Shown here: in pieces, positions 1-9,799 of the stretch
Position numbering within the stretch: the first letter of the stretch is position 1
Layout: each line of letters begins with the position of its first letter
DNA from: Desulfoprunum benzoelyticum
GTDB taxonomy: Bacteria > Desulfobacterota > Desulfobulbia > Desulfobulbales > Desulfocapsaceae
Assembly: GCF_014201505.1 (NCBI RefSeq)
Contig: NZ_JACHEO010000015.1
Span: 1 to 64,000, forward strand
Direction of reading: 5' to 3'
DNA length: 64,000 nucleotides
The notes under the pieces: generated by a model
Database searches by the model: none
What the model saw: the letters and a program-made list of their open reading frames with translations, nothing else
What the model was told of the DNA's origin: nothing
Position numbers and translations under genes: made by a program

Positions 1-51
1 GTTGTTCTGAGAGAGTACCTTACCATGGTTGGTAGGACAGATAGAGTCCCA

Positions 52-531
52 TCACGGATAAATCTGTCGAGGCTGAGTTTCAGTGGTAATCAGAATTTTT
101 AATTCCGCTACGCAAACCCTGCTCCACTCCCGTTGCATTTCCTGCTGACCTTCTGCAACAAAGTGAGGAGAGTATTTTTCCACCAGACACTGGAGAGCAT
201 ATCTTCTTTCATTGTCTTCGAGGAGAATTCTGATTTTCCCGAAGACAATGACGCTGCGAAAATGGGTCGTAAAGGTCTTCTCGATGACTTCATCCTGTGC
301 GATAACGCAAAAACTGGCCTTGTCATTCCTGGCGATGGCATCAATCTTATGCCCCGCCCGGGCAAAATGAAAAAACAGCCGGCCATCCATATAGGCATAA
401 CTTAACGGGACCGCATACGGATACTCGTCGTCACCTGTCAGTGCCAGGACTCCCGATGTGCAGGTGTTCAATATTGCGATCGTTGCCGCTTCAGATAACA
501 ACTGCCTTTTCCTTCTCAAATCTCTGAACAT
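52..531 (-). CDS. Pyridoxamine 5'-phosphate oxidase-like flavin-binding protein
   Basis: A 159-residue protein of the PNPOx-like split-barrel group, closest in feel to NimA/nitroimidazole-resistance-type proteins. The segment TSGVLALTGDDEYPYAVPLSYAY is the usual start of the barrel, followed by GRLFFHFARAGHKIDAI and a block with FRSVIVFGKIR, where these proteins bind FMN or a related cofactor. The reaction cannot be assigned. The ATG at 531 is preferred because the frame upstream opens only with a TTG that abuts the stop of the preceding gene. It follows the small membrane protein gene by 24 nt and is probably cotranscribed with it. Both genes are noticeably more AT-rich than the rest of the window. 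Confidence 0.75.
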   Translation of the reverse strand: MFRDLRRKRQLLSEAATIAILNTCTSGVLALTGDDEYPYAVPLSYAYMDGRLFFHFARAGHKIDAIARNDKASFCVIAQDEVIEKTFTTHFRSVIVFGKIRILLEDNERRYALQCLVEKYSPHFVAEGQQEMQREWSRVCVAELKILITTETQPRQIYP

Positions 532-555
532 TCGTATACCTGCTCGTGTGTGCAA

Positions 556-837
556 TTATGTTGACTTGATATTGTGTAATCTTCTTTTTGACACGTATGG
601 CCTTAACGACTTCCACAGGCCTACTAAGCTGATCAACAACCAGAAAAATTCAATCAAAAATGCCGATAAATTGAATTCAAAATACAACGAAACAAGAATC
701 AACAATGCGCCAATCAGGTTGAAAAGACTGAACTGTATCGTATTGCTGTGCAATATACCTGTCTGCAACAGAAGATAGGTGATTAAAATGCAAAAAACCC
801 CTATGTTGCCAACAAGATCATACCAGTGATATTCCAT
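556..837 (-). CDS. Small integral membrane protein, CBU_0592-like
   Basis: A 93-residue protein with about three hydrophobic segments and a short basic C-terminus. The pattern NLIGALLILVSLYFEFNLSA followed by FLIEFFWLLISLVGLWK resembles the small CBU_0592-like membrane domain, a family of unknown function. An ATG five codons upstream is possible, but the one at 837 has a GTGAG-like ribosome site close in front. It lies just upstream of the flavin-binding protein and has the same low GC. I would not assign a role beyond a small membrane protein. Confidence 0.65.
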   Translation of the reverse strand: MEYHWYDLVGNIGVFCILITYLLLQTGILHSNTIQFSLFNLIGALLILVSLYFEFNLSAFLIEFFWLLISLVGLWKSLRPYVSKRRLHNIKST

Positions 838-918
838 TGTTCTCACTTCCATTCTTCAGGCCAGGAGTTGAACTGCGTCACCAACCGGAGAGGGTCGGCT
901 CGAGCGAGGAGTCAGCCA

Positions 919-1668
919 TCACCGCCCGAGCATGCCTCGAACCAGCATGTACATCCCAACGACAAGCATCGCGCTGAAAAACCACAGCCTGAACCTGGTG
1001 GGCGAAATGCGATCCCGAGTGCGCTGACCGACGTACATTCCCAGAAGCGCCGGCACAACGGCACCGACGGATGTCAACAACGCAGACGGATGGAAGCTGC
1101 CTGCCGTGGCCAGGGCGACACCCAGGGCGACGGTCGATACCGTGAATGACAACCCCAGCGCCTGCACCAGTTCGTCCTTCGAAAATCCGAGCGCACTCAA
1201 GTACGGCACTGCCGGCACAACGAAAACCCCGGTGGCTCCGGTGACAACGCCGGTGATTACGCCCATCACGGGCGACAGGCGACGTTCAAACCGCGCCGGA
1301 ACCGCTAACCGGGGAAGAAAGAGCGCCAGCAGTGCATACGCAGCCAGGACACCGCCGAGTGCCATCGACGGCCACCGCGACGATCCCGAGGTCAACAGGC
1401 CAATCCCGAAGGCAGTGCCGATGCAGACGCAGATCATCATGGTCAGCAGGCGGCGGATAATCACCCCCCTGGCCGGACCGGCCAGGAACTGCCAGATGTT
1501 TGTCAATAGCGAGGGGATGAGGAGCAGGGCGGCAGCCTGTACCGGAGCCATGACCAAACCCAGAGCCCCCATCGCAACGGTCGGAAGTCCCATGCCGGTT
1601 ACGCCCTTTACCCAGCCGGCAACGGTAAAGACGACCGCGACGAACGCCAATGATTCAATGGAAAGCAA
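919..1668 (-). CDS. TSUP family (TauE/SafE) membrane exporter
   Basis: A 249-residue polytopic membrane protein with two homologous halves, as in the TauE/SafE/TSUP family. The first half opens with AGWVKGVTGMGLPTVAMGALG and the second with GVITGVVTGATGVFVVPAVPYLSALG, the two Gly-rich half-repeats of the family. About seven to eight transmembrane segments are visible and the length is usual. Members export sulfite, sulfoacetate or other organosulfur anions, but substrate cannot be read from sequence. It stands alone, 270 nt from the next gene on the same strand. Confidence 0.85.
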   Translation of the reverse strand: MLSIESLAFVAVVFTVAGWVKGVTGMGLPTVAMGALGLVMAPVQAAALLLIPSLLTNIWQFLAGPARGVIIRRLLTMMICVCIGTAFGIGLLTSGSSRWPSMALGGVLAAYALLALFLPRLAVPARFERRLSPVMGVITGVVTGATGVFVVPAVPYLSALGFSKDELVQALGLSFTVSTVALGVALATAGSFHPSALLTSVGAVVPALLGMYVGQRTRDRISPTRFRLWFFSAMLVVGMYMLVRGMLGR

Positions 1669-1941
1669 TGGTGGCCCCTGTCATGCCTGACGCGCTGCGC
1701 ACCGGCCCCGTGCTGTTTGCCGGATCCGAGTGCAGCCAGCGGTTACGCTGCTTGTATTTTTATTGTTTCGATTACGGCATGCAGATCGGACAATACCTTC
1801 CCTGCACCATGCATTTCAAGATCTGGATTGCTCTGCGCAGCATCATTTCCAGTGCTTGCCAGCCCATCTTTCTGTTCAGTTACATACGGCGACACAGTAC
1901 GTCTGTTCAAGAGACTTGGCGACGGACAGATACGATTCCCC

Positions 1942-2907
1942 TCATTTACGGTCGAAACGGACCAGCACCGCCGAGCGCTTCAATTGTTGATTCAAGGTAA
2001 ATTCGGCCAGCGTGATCTCGCGGGCCTCGGTGTCCCGGCGATCGTCGACGATGACGTTCTTCCAGTCCAGCCGCAGCGATTGCGGCCGGACGACAAGGGT
2101 GTCGGCGGGGAAATCCATGATCCGTTTGAGGTGCAAGAGCGTATCGTCCGGCGTTTCCACCGCTTTCCTCGCCTCGTTGATATCCTCGTCGGTGGCGCCC
2201 AGCAGCTCCTTGACCTCGCGCACCTTCTCCGCCTGTGCCAGTTCGGACTGACAGAACAATTCGAACACCCTGGGCTTGCCGCAGAGGATCCGGTACATCG
2301 AGCCGAGCTGTTGCCGCCGTTCACGCAGCTCGGTCAGGTTGGCCTTGAGGGCGGCGATCCGCTCCAGCGCCACGCCGGCCAGGACCTCCAGGATGCGCTG
2401 TTTGAGCAGGATCATGGTCGCCTGCAGGTTTGTGGCCCGAGCGACGATCCGGTGGTTGGTGAAGGTCACGGCCTGCATCGAGACATTGTTCATCACGACA
2501 TCCCCCTGCCGGGACGACCCGAAAACGGTCTTCTCGGTCCGATCCATCAGCAGCAGGCCGAATATCTCCTCCTCCGCCCCCGGCGGTTCGTGGTTGCTGG
2601 CATTGCGCAGCACGATCTCCATCTCATCGGCCGAGCGAAAGACCGCCTTGACCAGCGGATCGTCAAAATAGCTGTTCGGGTGCAGCCGGACCGGCCCCGG
2701 TATCACTCGGACCAGCTCGTCGCAGTAGGCGATCGCCGTTGCCACCGCCGGACCCAGTGTGCGGCGGTAGCGATGGGCGAGCCGGATGAGCGGGTCGGCA
2801 ATCTCTACCACATCCTCGATCGCCTGGCGCAGATCCCGCCGACGCTGCCGCTTCCGGTGCAGATCGTTGACCGCCCCGCGCAGCCAGGTGATGCCGGCAT
2901 CAAACAT
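1942..2907 (-). CDS. Conserved hypothetical protein, 321 aa
   Basis: I do not recognise a named family. The protein is soluble, with no signal peptide or membrane segment. The first ~60 residues are strongly basic and helical (LHRKRQRRRDLRQAIEDVVE); residues ~195-270 look like a long charged helix or coiled coil (LKQRILEVLAGVALERIAAL onward, then AEKVREVKELLGATDEDINEARKAVE). The C-terminus is beta-rich. An upstream in-frame start would add 30 residues, but the ATG at 2907 has a strong GGAGGG site 7-8 nt ahead and is chosen for that reason. A second small unknown gene lies upstream on the same strand. Confidence 0.6.
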   Translation of the reverse strand: MFDAGITWLRGAVNDLHRKRQRRRDLRQAIEDVVEIADPLIRLAHRYRRTLGPAVATAIAYCDELVRVIPGPVRLHPNSYFDDPLVKAVFRSADEMEIVLRNASNHEPPGAEEEIFGLLLMDRTEKTVFGSSRQGDVVMNNVSMQAVTFTNHRIVARATNLQATMILLKQRILEVLAGVALERIAALKANLTELRERRQQLGSMYRILCGKPRVFELFCQSELAQAEKVREVKELLGATDEDINEARKAVETPDDTLLHLKRIMDFPADTLVVRPQSLRLDWKNVIVDDRRDTEAREITLAEFTLNQQLKRSAVLVRFDRK

Positions 2908-3051
2908 GGTATCGCCCTCCGAAATAGATAGTTCTTCGTCCGCCGTGCCGCTCGAGAGGTCGCCCGGAAACAACGGCGGGAGGCCAGCCCCCATCACCGA
3001 TGCGGATTGGCCTCCCAGTAAACGCCTGAAAACAAGATGCCTGCTGCCCTC

Positions 3052-3360
3052 TCAATGGACCGCATCATCCCTCAGGCTGCGGTATCTGGTATAGAGATCG
3101 TGAATTCCGGTGCGGAGACGACGGATCTCTTCCGAGTCCTTCTTCGCAACCCAACGCGGTTCGCTGATCGAATACACCATGTTCGCCAGTTCATCGATCG
3201 AATTCTCGATCGCCTTGCACCACGCGCCGGTACAGATCGTATCGACTTCCCTTGACTCATCGATATCATGGTGAAGGATGTCCAGCGAGTCCTCGAGATT
3301 TCTGATGAAATCCCTATGACCCAGATGGAATGCATCGATCATTTCTTTCTGCATTCTCAT
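3052..3360 (-). CDS. Small hypothetical protein, 102 aa
   Basis: Unrecognised, acidic, mostly helical protein with no signal peptide or membrane segment. It contains HLGHRDFIRNLEDSLDILHH and a run of charged helix near the end (KKDSEEIRRLRTGIHDLYTR). The frame is open for 41 codons upstream, but the ATG at 3360 is preceded by a perfect AGGAGG with 6-nt spacing, so the shorter form is chosen. It precedes the 321-residue unknown protein by about 145 nt on the same strand. The strong ribosome site is the main reason to believe it is real. Confidence 0.5.
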   Translation of the reverse strand: MRMQKEMIDAFHLGHRDFIRNLEDSLDILHHDIDESREVDTICTGAWCKAIENSIDELANMVYSISEPRWVAKKDSEEIRRLRTGIHDLYTRYRSLRDDAVH

Positions 3361-3728
3361 ATTCAACCTCCTGTCATTGTACATTCCGACGAGATGTTGC
3401 CATCGCTTGCACCGGCATGATCGCGGCCCCGTCGACCGGGGCGGCGTTGCTCCGACAATATCGGCATCACCCTCTCCAGCCACCGGTTATCACCGCGGCC
3501 ATGGTGATGGGAACAAGCGACTCTCAGGAAAAACAATAATCACTCATTGTCGGCCGACAATCGCCGACGCCGGGGGAGATGCATCCCAAGTCCGGGTACA
3601 CGCGCCGATGCCCGCCGATCGTTGATTTTCGGCGGAGCCTGACATATACTCTGCCACAGCATCCCTCCACAATCGAACCTGCCGGCCGCCTTCCGGCCGG
3701 AGAGCAACCCACATCCTCCGAGACCATC
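3361..3728. promoter_or_regulatory. Intergenic region with ovoA promoter and palindrome
   Basis: This 368-nt gap separates a minus-strand gene from ovoA. It holds a convincing sigma70-type promoter on the plus strand: -35 TTGATT at 3622-3627, a 17-nt spacer and -10 TATACT at 3645-3650, giving a leader of about 70 nt. About 60 nt upstream of the -35 lies a perfect 16-nt palindrome, ATTGTCGGCCGACAAT (3546-3561), which could be an operator. A shorter GC hairpin (CCCCG TCGAC CGGGG) lies near 3427-3441. The regulator is unknown. Confidence 0.6.
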
Positions 3729-5876
3729 ATGCACAGCGCCGCCAAACCCTACAGCCCCGAGATGCAGCACCTGAAGAACACCCGGACCCTCGTCCTTGAC
3801 AGCGGCGACCCGGAGGCCAAGCGCGACGAGATCCGCCGCTATTTCCACGCCACCTGGGAACTCGACGAACGGCTGTTCGACACCCTGGCAAGCGACGCGG
3901 CCTTCACGCTGCGGGCCGACCCGCTGCGCCACCCGCTGATCTTCTACTACGGCCACACCGCCGCCTTCTACATCAACAAGCTGATCATCGCCGGCATCAT
4001 CAGCGAGCGGATCAACCCCCGCTTCGAATCGATGTTCGCGGTCGGGGTCGACGAGATGTCGTGGGACGACCTCGACGAGACCCATTACGACTGGCCGAGC
4101 GTCGCCGAGGCCCAGGACTTCCGGCGCCAGGTCCGCAACCTGATCGACGCAGTCATCACCGCCCTCCCCCTGGCGCTGCCGATCACCTGGAGCAGCCCGG
4201 CCTGGGCCATCCTGATGGGTATCGAGCACGCCCGCATCCACCTCGAGACCTCGTCGGTGCTGATCCGACAGCTGCCGCTGGAACACCTGCAGACACATCC
4301 GCTGTGGCCGATCTGCCGGGAGTGGGGCGAGGCCCCGGCCAACGAGCTGCTCCCGGTGCCGGAAGGACCGGTGCGGCTGGGCAAGGACCGCAACCACCCG
4401 CTGTACGGCTGGGACAACGAATTCGGGCGGTTCGAGGAGGAGGTGACCGGGTTTGCCGCCTCGCGCAACCTCGTCTCGAACGGCGAATATCTCGCCTTCG
4501 TCGATGATCACGGTTATCAGGAACGGCGGTGGTGGACCGAGGAGGGCTGGAACTGGCGGCAGTACCGCCGAGCCGAGCACCCGATCTTCTGGATCAGGGA
4601 GGGCGAGCGCTGGTGGTTGCGGACGATGGTGGAAGAAATCGCCATGCCCTGGAACTGGCCGGTCGAGGTCAACTATCTCGAGGCCAAGGCCTTCTGCAAC
4701 TGGCTGGGCGAGACGACCGGGAGGCAGCTGCGGCTGCCGACCGAGGCCGAATACGCCCGCCTCCGCCAGCTGGCCGGCCTGCCCGACCAGCCGTACTGGG
4801 ACAAGGCGCCGGGCAACATCAACCTGGAGTGGTATGCCTCGTCATGCCCGGTCGACCGCTTTCAGAGCGCCGGGTTCGGCGACGTGATCGGCAACGTCTG
4901 GCAGTGGACCGAGATGCCGATCGCCGGCTTCCCCGGGTTCGAGGTCCACCCCTATTACGACGATTTTTCGACCCCGACCTTTGACGGCCGCCACAACCTG
5001 ATCAAGGGCGGGTCGTGGATCTCGACCGGCAACCTGGCGACCCGCGACGCGCGCTACGCCTTCCGCCGCCACTTCTTCCAGCATGCCGGCTTCCGCTATG
5101 TCGAATCGGCGGCGGCGGTGGCGATCCCCAGCATAACCTACGAGACCGACGACCAGGTGTCGCAGTACTGCGAATTCCATTACGGCGACGACCACTTCGG
5201 GGTGCCGCAGTTCGGCAGGGCCATCGTCGACCGGGTCATGGCTCTGTACGGCGACCGCCCCCGCCGTCGCGCCCTCGACCTCGGCTGCGCCACCGGCCGG
5301 GCCACCTTCGAGCTGGCGAAATATTTCGATCAGGTGGTCGGCCTCGACTTTTCGGCCCGCTTCATCCGCATCGGCACCCGCCTCAAGGAAGAGGGCCTGG
5401 TCCAGTACACCCGGATCGAGGAGGGGGAGATCGTCAGCTACCACGAGAAGCACCTGGAGCAGTTCGGGCTCGAGGCGACACGGGACAAGGTCGAGTTCTT
5501 CCAGGCCGACGCCTGCAACCTGCCGGCCCGTTACACCGGCTATGACCTGGTGCTGGCCGCCAATCTCATCGACCGCCTCTACGATCCGGCCAAGTTCCTG
5601 GGCGAGATCCCCGCCCGGATCAATCCGGGTGGTCTGCTGGTGCTGCTCTCACCGTACACCTGGCTGTTGGAGTTCACTGACCGGGAGCGCTGGCTCGGCG
5701 GCTTCCGCCGCGACGGCGAACCGTTCTCCACCCTCGACGGCCTGAAGGAACTGCTGGCGCCGCAGTTCACGCTGCTCGCGTCCCCTGCCGACATCCCCTT
5801 CGTCATCCGCGAGACCCGGCGCAAGTACCAGCACAGTTTCGCCGAGATGACGATCTGGGAGCGCAGGCGGGCATGA
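3729..5876 (+). CDS. ovoA: Ovothiol synthase OvoA (sulfoxide synthase plus N-methyltransferase)
   Basis: OvoA joins cysteine to histidine with O2 to give 5-histidylcysteine sulfoxide, and its C-terminal domain methylates the thiol-histidine on the imidazole to complete ovothiol A. Three parts are visible in this 715-residue protein. An N-terminal DinB-like helical domain carries the metal ligands: His76 in YYGHTAAF and the HX3HXE motif HARIHLE at 167-173. A formylglycine-generating-enzyme-like domain follows (LRLPTEAEYARLR, then GNVWQWTE and KGGSWISTGN). A SAM methyltransferase begins near residue 475, with motif I ALDLGCATGR. The length fits bacterial OvoA. The ATG at 3729 is chosen over a longer frame because the family sequence starts there and a good promoter lies just upstream. 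It is convergent with kdnB, and a terminator overlaps the stop codon. Confidence 0.92.
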   Translation: MHSAAKPYSPEMQHLKNTRTLVLDSGDPEAKRDEIRRYFHATWELDERLFDTLASDAAFTLRADPLRHPLIFYYGHTAAFYINKLIIAGIISERINPRFESMFAVGVDEMSWDDLDETHYDWPSVAEAQDFRRQVRNLIDAVITALPLALPITWSSPAWAILMGIEHARIHLETSSVLIRQLPLEHLQTHPLWPICREWGEAPANELLPVPEGPVRLGKDRNHPLYGWDNEFGRFEEEVTGFAASRNLVSNGEYLAFVDDHGYQERRWWTEEGWNWRQYRRAEHPIFWIREGERWWLRTMVEEIAMPWNWPVEVNYLEAKAFCNWLGETTGRQLRLPTEAEYARLRQLAGLPDQPYWDKAPGNINLEWYASSCPVDRFQSAGFGDVIGNVWQWTEMPIAGFPGFEVHPYYDDFSTPTFDGRHNLIKGGSWISTGNLATRDARYAFRRHFFQHAGFRYVESAAAVAIPSITYETDDQVSQYCEFHYGDDHFGVPQFGRAIVDRVMALYGDRPRRRALDLGCATGRATFELAKYFDQVVGLDFSARFIRIGTRLKEEGLVQYTRIEEGEIVSYHEKHLEQFGLEATRDKVEFFQADACNLPARYTGYDLVLAANLIDRLYDPAKFLGEIPARINPGGLLVLLSPYTWLLEFTDRERWLGGFRRDGEPFSTLDGLKELLAPQFTLLASPADIPFVIRETRRKYQHSFAEMTIWERRRA

Positions 5877-5912
5877 AAAAACCCGGCCGGGTCGCGCTGC
5901 GGCCCGCCGGGT
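5876..5912 (-). terminator. Rho-independent terminator of kdnB
   Basis: On the minus strand a GC-rich imperfect stem (CCGGGT and ACCCGG arms, 5881-5912) is followed directly by six T residues (the A run at 5876-5881). It lies 30 nt past the kdnB stop and runs into the ovoA stop codon, so two convergent genes share the same few bases. Confidence 0.7.
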
Positions 5913-5941
5913 CCCGGCTTCTCCAGATTGTTACCTGCCGC

Positions 5942-7320
<1,379 letters not shown>

Positions 7321-8631
7321 ATGAGCATTCTCGATCAGGACAGCGTGTTCACGTCGCTGCAGCAAAACGGCCCCCTCGCCACCACCGACTCGGTGCAGCT
7401 CGATTCCCCGTTCTCGAAAAAGACCAGGGAATGGCTGCTGCAGCTGCGGCACAACCGCCTCAACGTCACCAAATACCGGGCTCTGCGCAGCCAGATCTTC
7501 GAGTTTCTCAACGTCAGGGGATTCGAGCAGATCCCCGCCCTGATCAGCACCCCGCGCCTGCGCCGGGAACGCAGCCATCGGGCCTGCACCCTGCTCGGCA
7601 ACATGTTCGGGGTCGAAGGGACACCACGCGAGATCGAGGCCAGGATTTACGAGTACGCGAGGACCGCCGATGCCGTCATCAACCTGCTGAAGACCAAGAT
7701 CATGGCCCCCTACGCCTCGCACATCGCCACGACCAACGAGATCGAGGTCACCAACGACCCGGTCAACCTGCTGCTGATCATGTTCGATGACCGCTACCAC
7801 AAGAAGGCCCGCTTCGAGGCCCGGCGCAAACTGGTGCTGATGAACCTGGCCGGCAGCATCGACCAGCGCGAACGCGAGACCAAGATCGAGGAGAAATTTT
7901 CGCTGTTTCTCGAATTCCTCAACGACTACGTGTGGAGCCACCGGCTGAAAATCGGCGAGCTGGAAATCGTCTATCTCCTCTCCCGCCACGCCCCCGACGA
8001 CTTCAGCTGCACCGATGTAAAGGTCATCGACAGGGAGCAGGCGAAAAAAATCCTGCCCGAACCGCATGTCAAGCTGACGCTGCTCAAACGCCGCCGCTTC
8101 ATCGCCGGCGACCGGGATATTCCGATCTACGTCTCGATCCGCAAGAAGTCGCCGGAGGCCAAGGTCCTCAAGCTGCTGCGCAAGAACGAGAAGAACCCGG
8201 CGGTGGCGGTCGATGACGAGCTCGGCCTGATGGCGGTGCTCGAAACGATCGCCGATATCAAGATGTTCCAGAACCGGCTGGTCCGCAGCGCCTCGAAGGC
8301 CGATTCCTTCCTGGTGCTGGAGGATATCTCCGACACCCTGACGAAGGATTCGGCCTACAAGATCACCTGTACCGGCTCGAGCAGCAAGACGCCGATGTTC
8401 AAGTTCTTCGCCCGGCTCGGCGGCATGCGGGTCGAGTTCATCATCCACACCAACCGGTCCTGGTTGAACTACATGTACCAGCAGGACGTCTCCCACGACG
8501 AATACGAGGTCCGACGGATCTTCGATTCGGGGGTGGCCGAACTGCTCTTCCCGAGCGATATCTTCCATCTCGATCACAGAGCGATCCGTGACGACATGAT
8601 CAGGCTGTTCCGGCGGCAGATCGAACGTTAA
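7321..8631 (+). CDS. Unknown cytoplasmic protein, 436 aa, possible RelA/SpoT-like fold
   Basis: Not recognised as a named family. It has no signal peptide or membrane helix. Residues ~20-190 are mainly helical and basic. The C-terminal third has the block DELGLMAVLETIADIKMFQN, then GSSSKTPMFKFFARLGGMRV followed by EFIIHTNRSWLNY and DVSHDEYEVRRIF. The order of these blocks recalls the synthetase fold of RelA/SpoT-like nucleotidyltransferases, but I see no firm catalytic signature, so this is only a suggestion. The ATG at 7321 has AGGAAG 6 nt upstream and is preferred to a start 27 codons earlier. It is convergent with the fucose-nucleotide operon. Confidence 0.55.
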   Translation: MSILDQDSVFTSLQQNGPLATTDSVQLDSPFSKKTREWLLQLRHNRLNVTKYRALRSQIFEFLNVRGFEQIPALISTPRLRRERSHRACTLLGNMFGVEGTPREIEARIYEYARTADAVINLLKTKIMAPYASHIATTNEIEVTNDPVNLLLIMFDDRYHKKARFEARRKLVLMNLAGSIDQRERETKIEEKFSLFLEFLNDYVWSHRLKIGELEIVYLLSRHAPDDFSCTDVKVIDREQAKKILPEPHVKLTLLKRRRFIAGDRDIPIYVSIRKKSPEAKVLKLLRKNEKNPAVAVDDELGLMAVLETIADIKMFQNRLVRSASKADSFLVLEDISDTLTKDSAYKITCTGSSSKTPMFKFFARLGGMRVEFIIHTNRSWLNYMYQQDVSHDEYEVRRIFDSGVAELLFPSDIFHLDHRAIRDDMIRLFRRQIER

Positions 8632-8666
8632 GGCAGGCGGCGACCCGGGGTAAGGCCGCGATCGGC

Positions 8667-9755
8667 TCAGGCCGGGGAAAGGTACCAGCGGTAGGCGTCG
8701 GCCAGGCCTGCCTGCAGCGACAGCCGCGGCTGCCAGCCGAGGGCGGTGATGCGATCGGTGGACAGGAGCTTGCGCGGCGTGCCGTCCGGCTGTTCGGGGT
8801 TGAAGACCGTGTCGCCGCCAAAGCCGACCAGGGCGGCGATCAGATCGGCGGTCTCGCGGATGGTGATGTCGTGGCCGGTGCCGACGTTGAGGAACGACGG
8901 CGCCGGGGGGGCGAAGACATCCTGGCCGAGCCCCATGACATGAACGCAGGCGGCGGCCATGTCGTCGACATGGAGGAACTCGCGGCGCGGTGTGCCGCTG
9001 CCCCACAGCACGACCTGCGGTCGGTCATGGACCAGGCGGGACGAGTCCGGGGCCAGGCCGATGGCGGCGCGGATATCGGCCGGGATCGCCCCGTAGCGCG
9101 CCTCGTCGCGACGGATGGCCTCGACCTCGCCCGCGGCCGCCAGTCTCGCCAGATGGTACTTGCGGAGCATCGCCGGGATGACATGGCTGTTGTCGAGATG
9201 ATAGTTGTCGCCCGGGCCGTAGAGGTTGGTCGGCATGACGGAGCGGAAGCAGGTGCCGTACTGGCGGTTGTAGGCCTCGCACATCTTGATCCCGGCGATC
9301 TTGGCGATGGCGTAGGGCTCGTTGGTCGGCTCGAGGATGCCGGTGAGCAGGTCCTCCTCGCGCATCGGCTGGGGCGCGAACTTGGGGTAGATGCAGGAAG
9401 AGCCGAGAAAGAGCAGGCGCCTGACCCCGGCCCGCCAGGCCTCATGGATGACATTGGCCTCGATCATCAGGTTGGTGTGGATGAACTCGGCGGGATAGGT
9501 GTTGTTGGCGTGGATTCCCCCGACCCGGGCGGCGGCCAGAACCACGTAGTCGATAGCCTCGGTGCGGAAGAATTCCCGCACATCCGCCTGACAGATGAGA
9601 TCGAGCTCGGCATGGGTCCGGGTAACGATGTGGGCAAACCCCGATCGCTCCAGCCGGCGGATGATCGCCGCCCCGACCATGCCGCGATGGCCGGCGACAT
9701 AGATCCGCATGGTCGGCGCCAGCATCGCCGTTTCTTTCACCGATTCTTCAGCCAT
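8667..9755 (-). CDS. fcl: GDP-L-fucose synthase (GDP-4-keto-6-deoxymannose epimerase/reductase)
   Basis: Converts GDP-4-keto-6-deoxy-D-mannose to GDP-L-fucose with NADPH, the second step after Gmd. It is an extended short-chain dehydrogenase of 362 residues. The Rossmann motif is [19 protein letters not shown], the catalytic Ser and YxxxK are in [20 protein letters not shown] and [20 protein letters not shown], and [17 protein letters not shown] is typical of GDP-fucose synthases. The ATG at 9755 has GGGGAGGAG 6 nt ahead, so a longer frame that would overlap gmd is rejected. It lies 44 nt downstream of gmd, in the order galU-gmd-fcl. The product would feed O-antigen or exopolysaccharide. Confidence 0.93.
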   Translation of the reverse strand: MAEESVKETAMLAPTMRIYVAGHRGMVGAAIIRRLERSGFAHIVTRTHAELDLICQADVREFFRTEAIDYVVLAAARVGGIHANNTYPAEFIHTNLMIEANVIHEAWRAGVRRLLFLGSSCIYPKFAPQPMREEDLLTGILEPTNEPYAIAKIAGIKMCEAYNRQYGTCFRSVMPTNLYGPGDNYHLDNSHVIPAMLRKYHLARLAAAGEVEAIRRDEARYGAIPADIRAAIGLAPDSSRLVHDRPQVVLWGSGTPRREFLHVDDMAAACVHVMGLGQDVFAPPAPSFLNVGTGHDITIRETADLIAALVGFGGDTVFNPEQPDGTPRKLLSTDRITALGWQPRLSLQAGLADAYRWYLSPA

Positions 9756-9799
9756 CCAGACTCCTCCCCTGCCGCTGCCGGCACCTGCAGCGCTGTCGT

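Noticed and set aside
1717..2931. 404-codon open frame opposite the 321-residue unknown gene
   Set aside because: The minus-strand gene has a strong GGAGGG site and ordinary protein composition; the opposite frame has neither.
8667..9006. Extension of a minus-strand frame from 7261 through 9006
   Set aside because: It runs antisense to the 436-residue gene and into fcl; composition is shadow-like.
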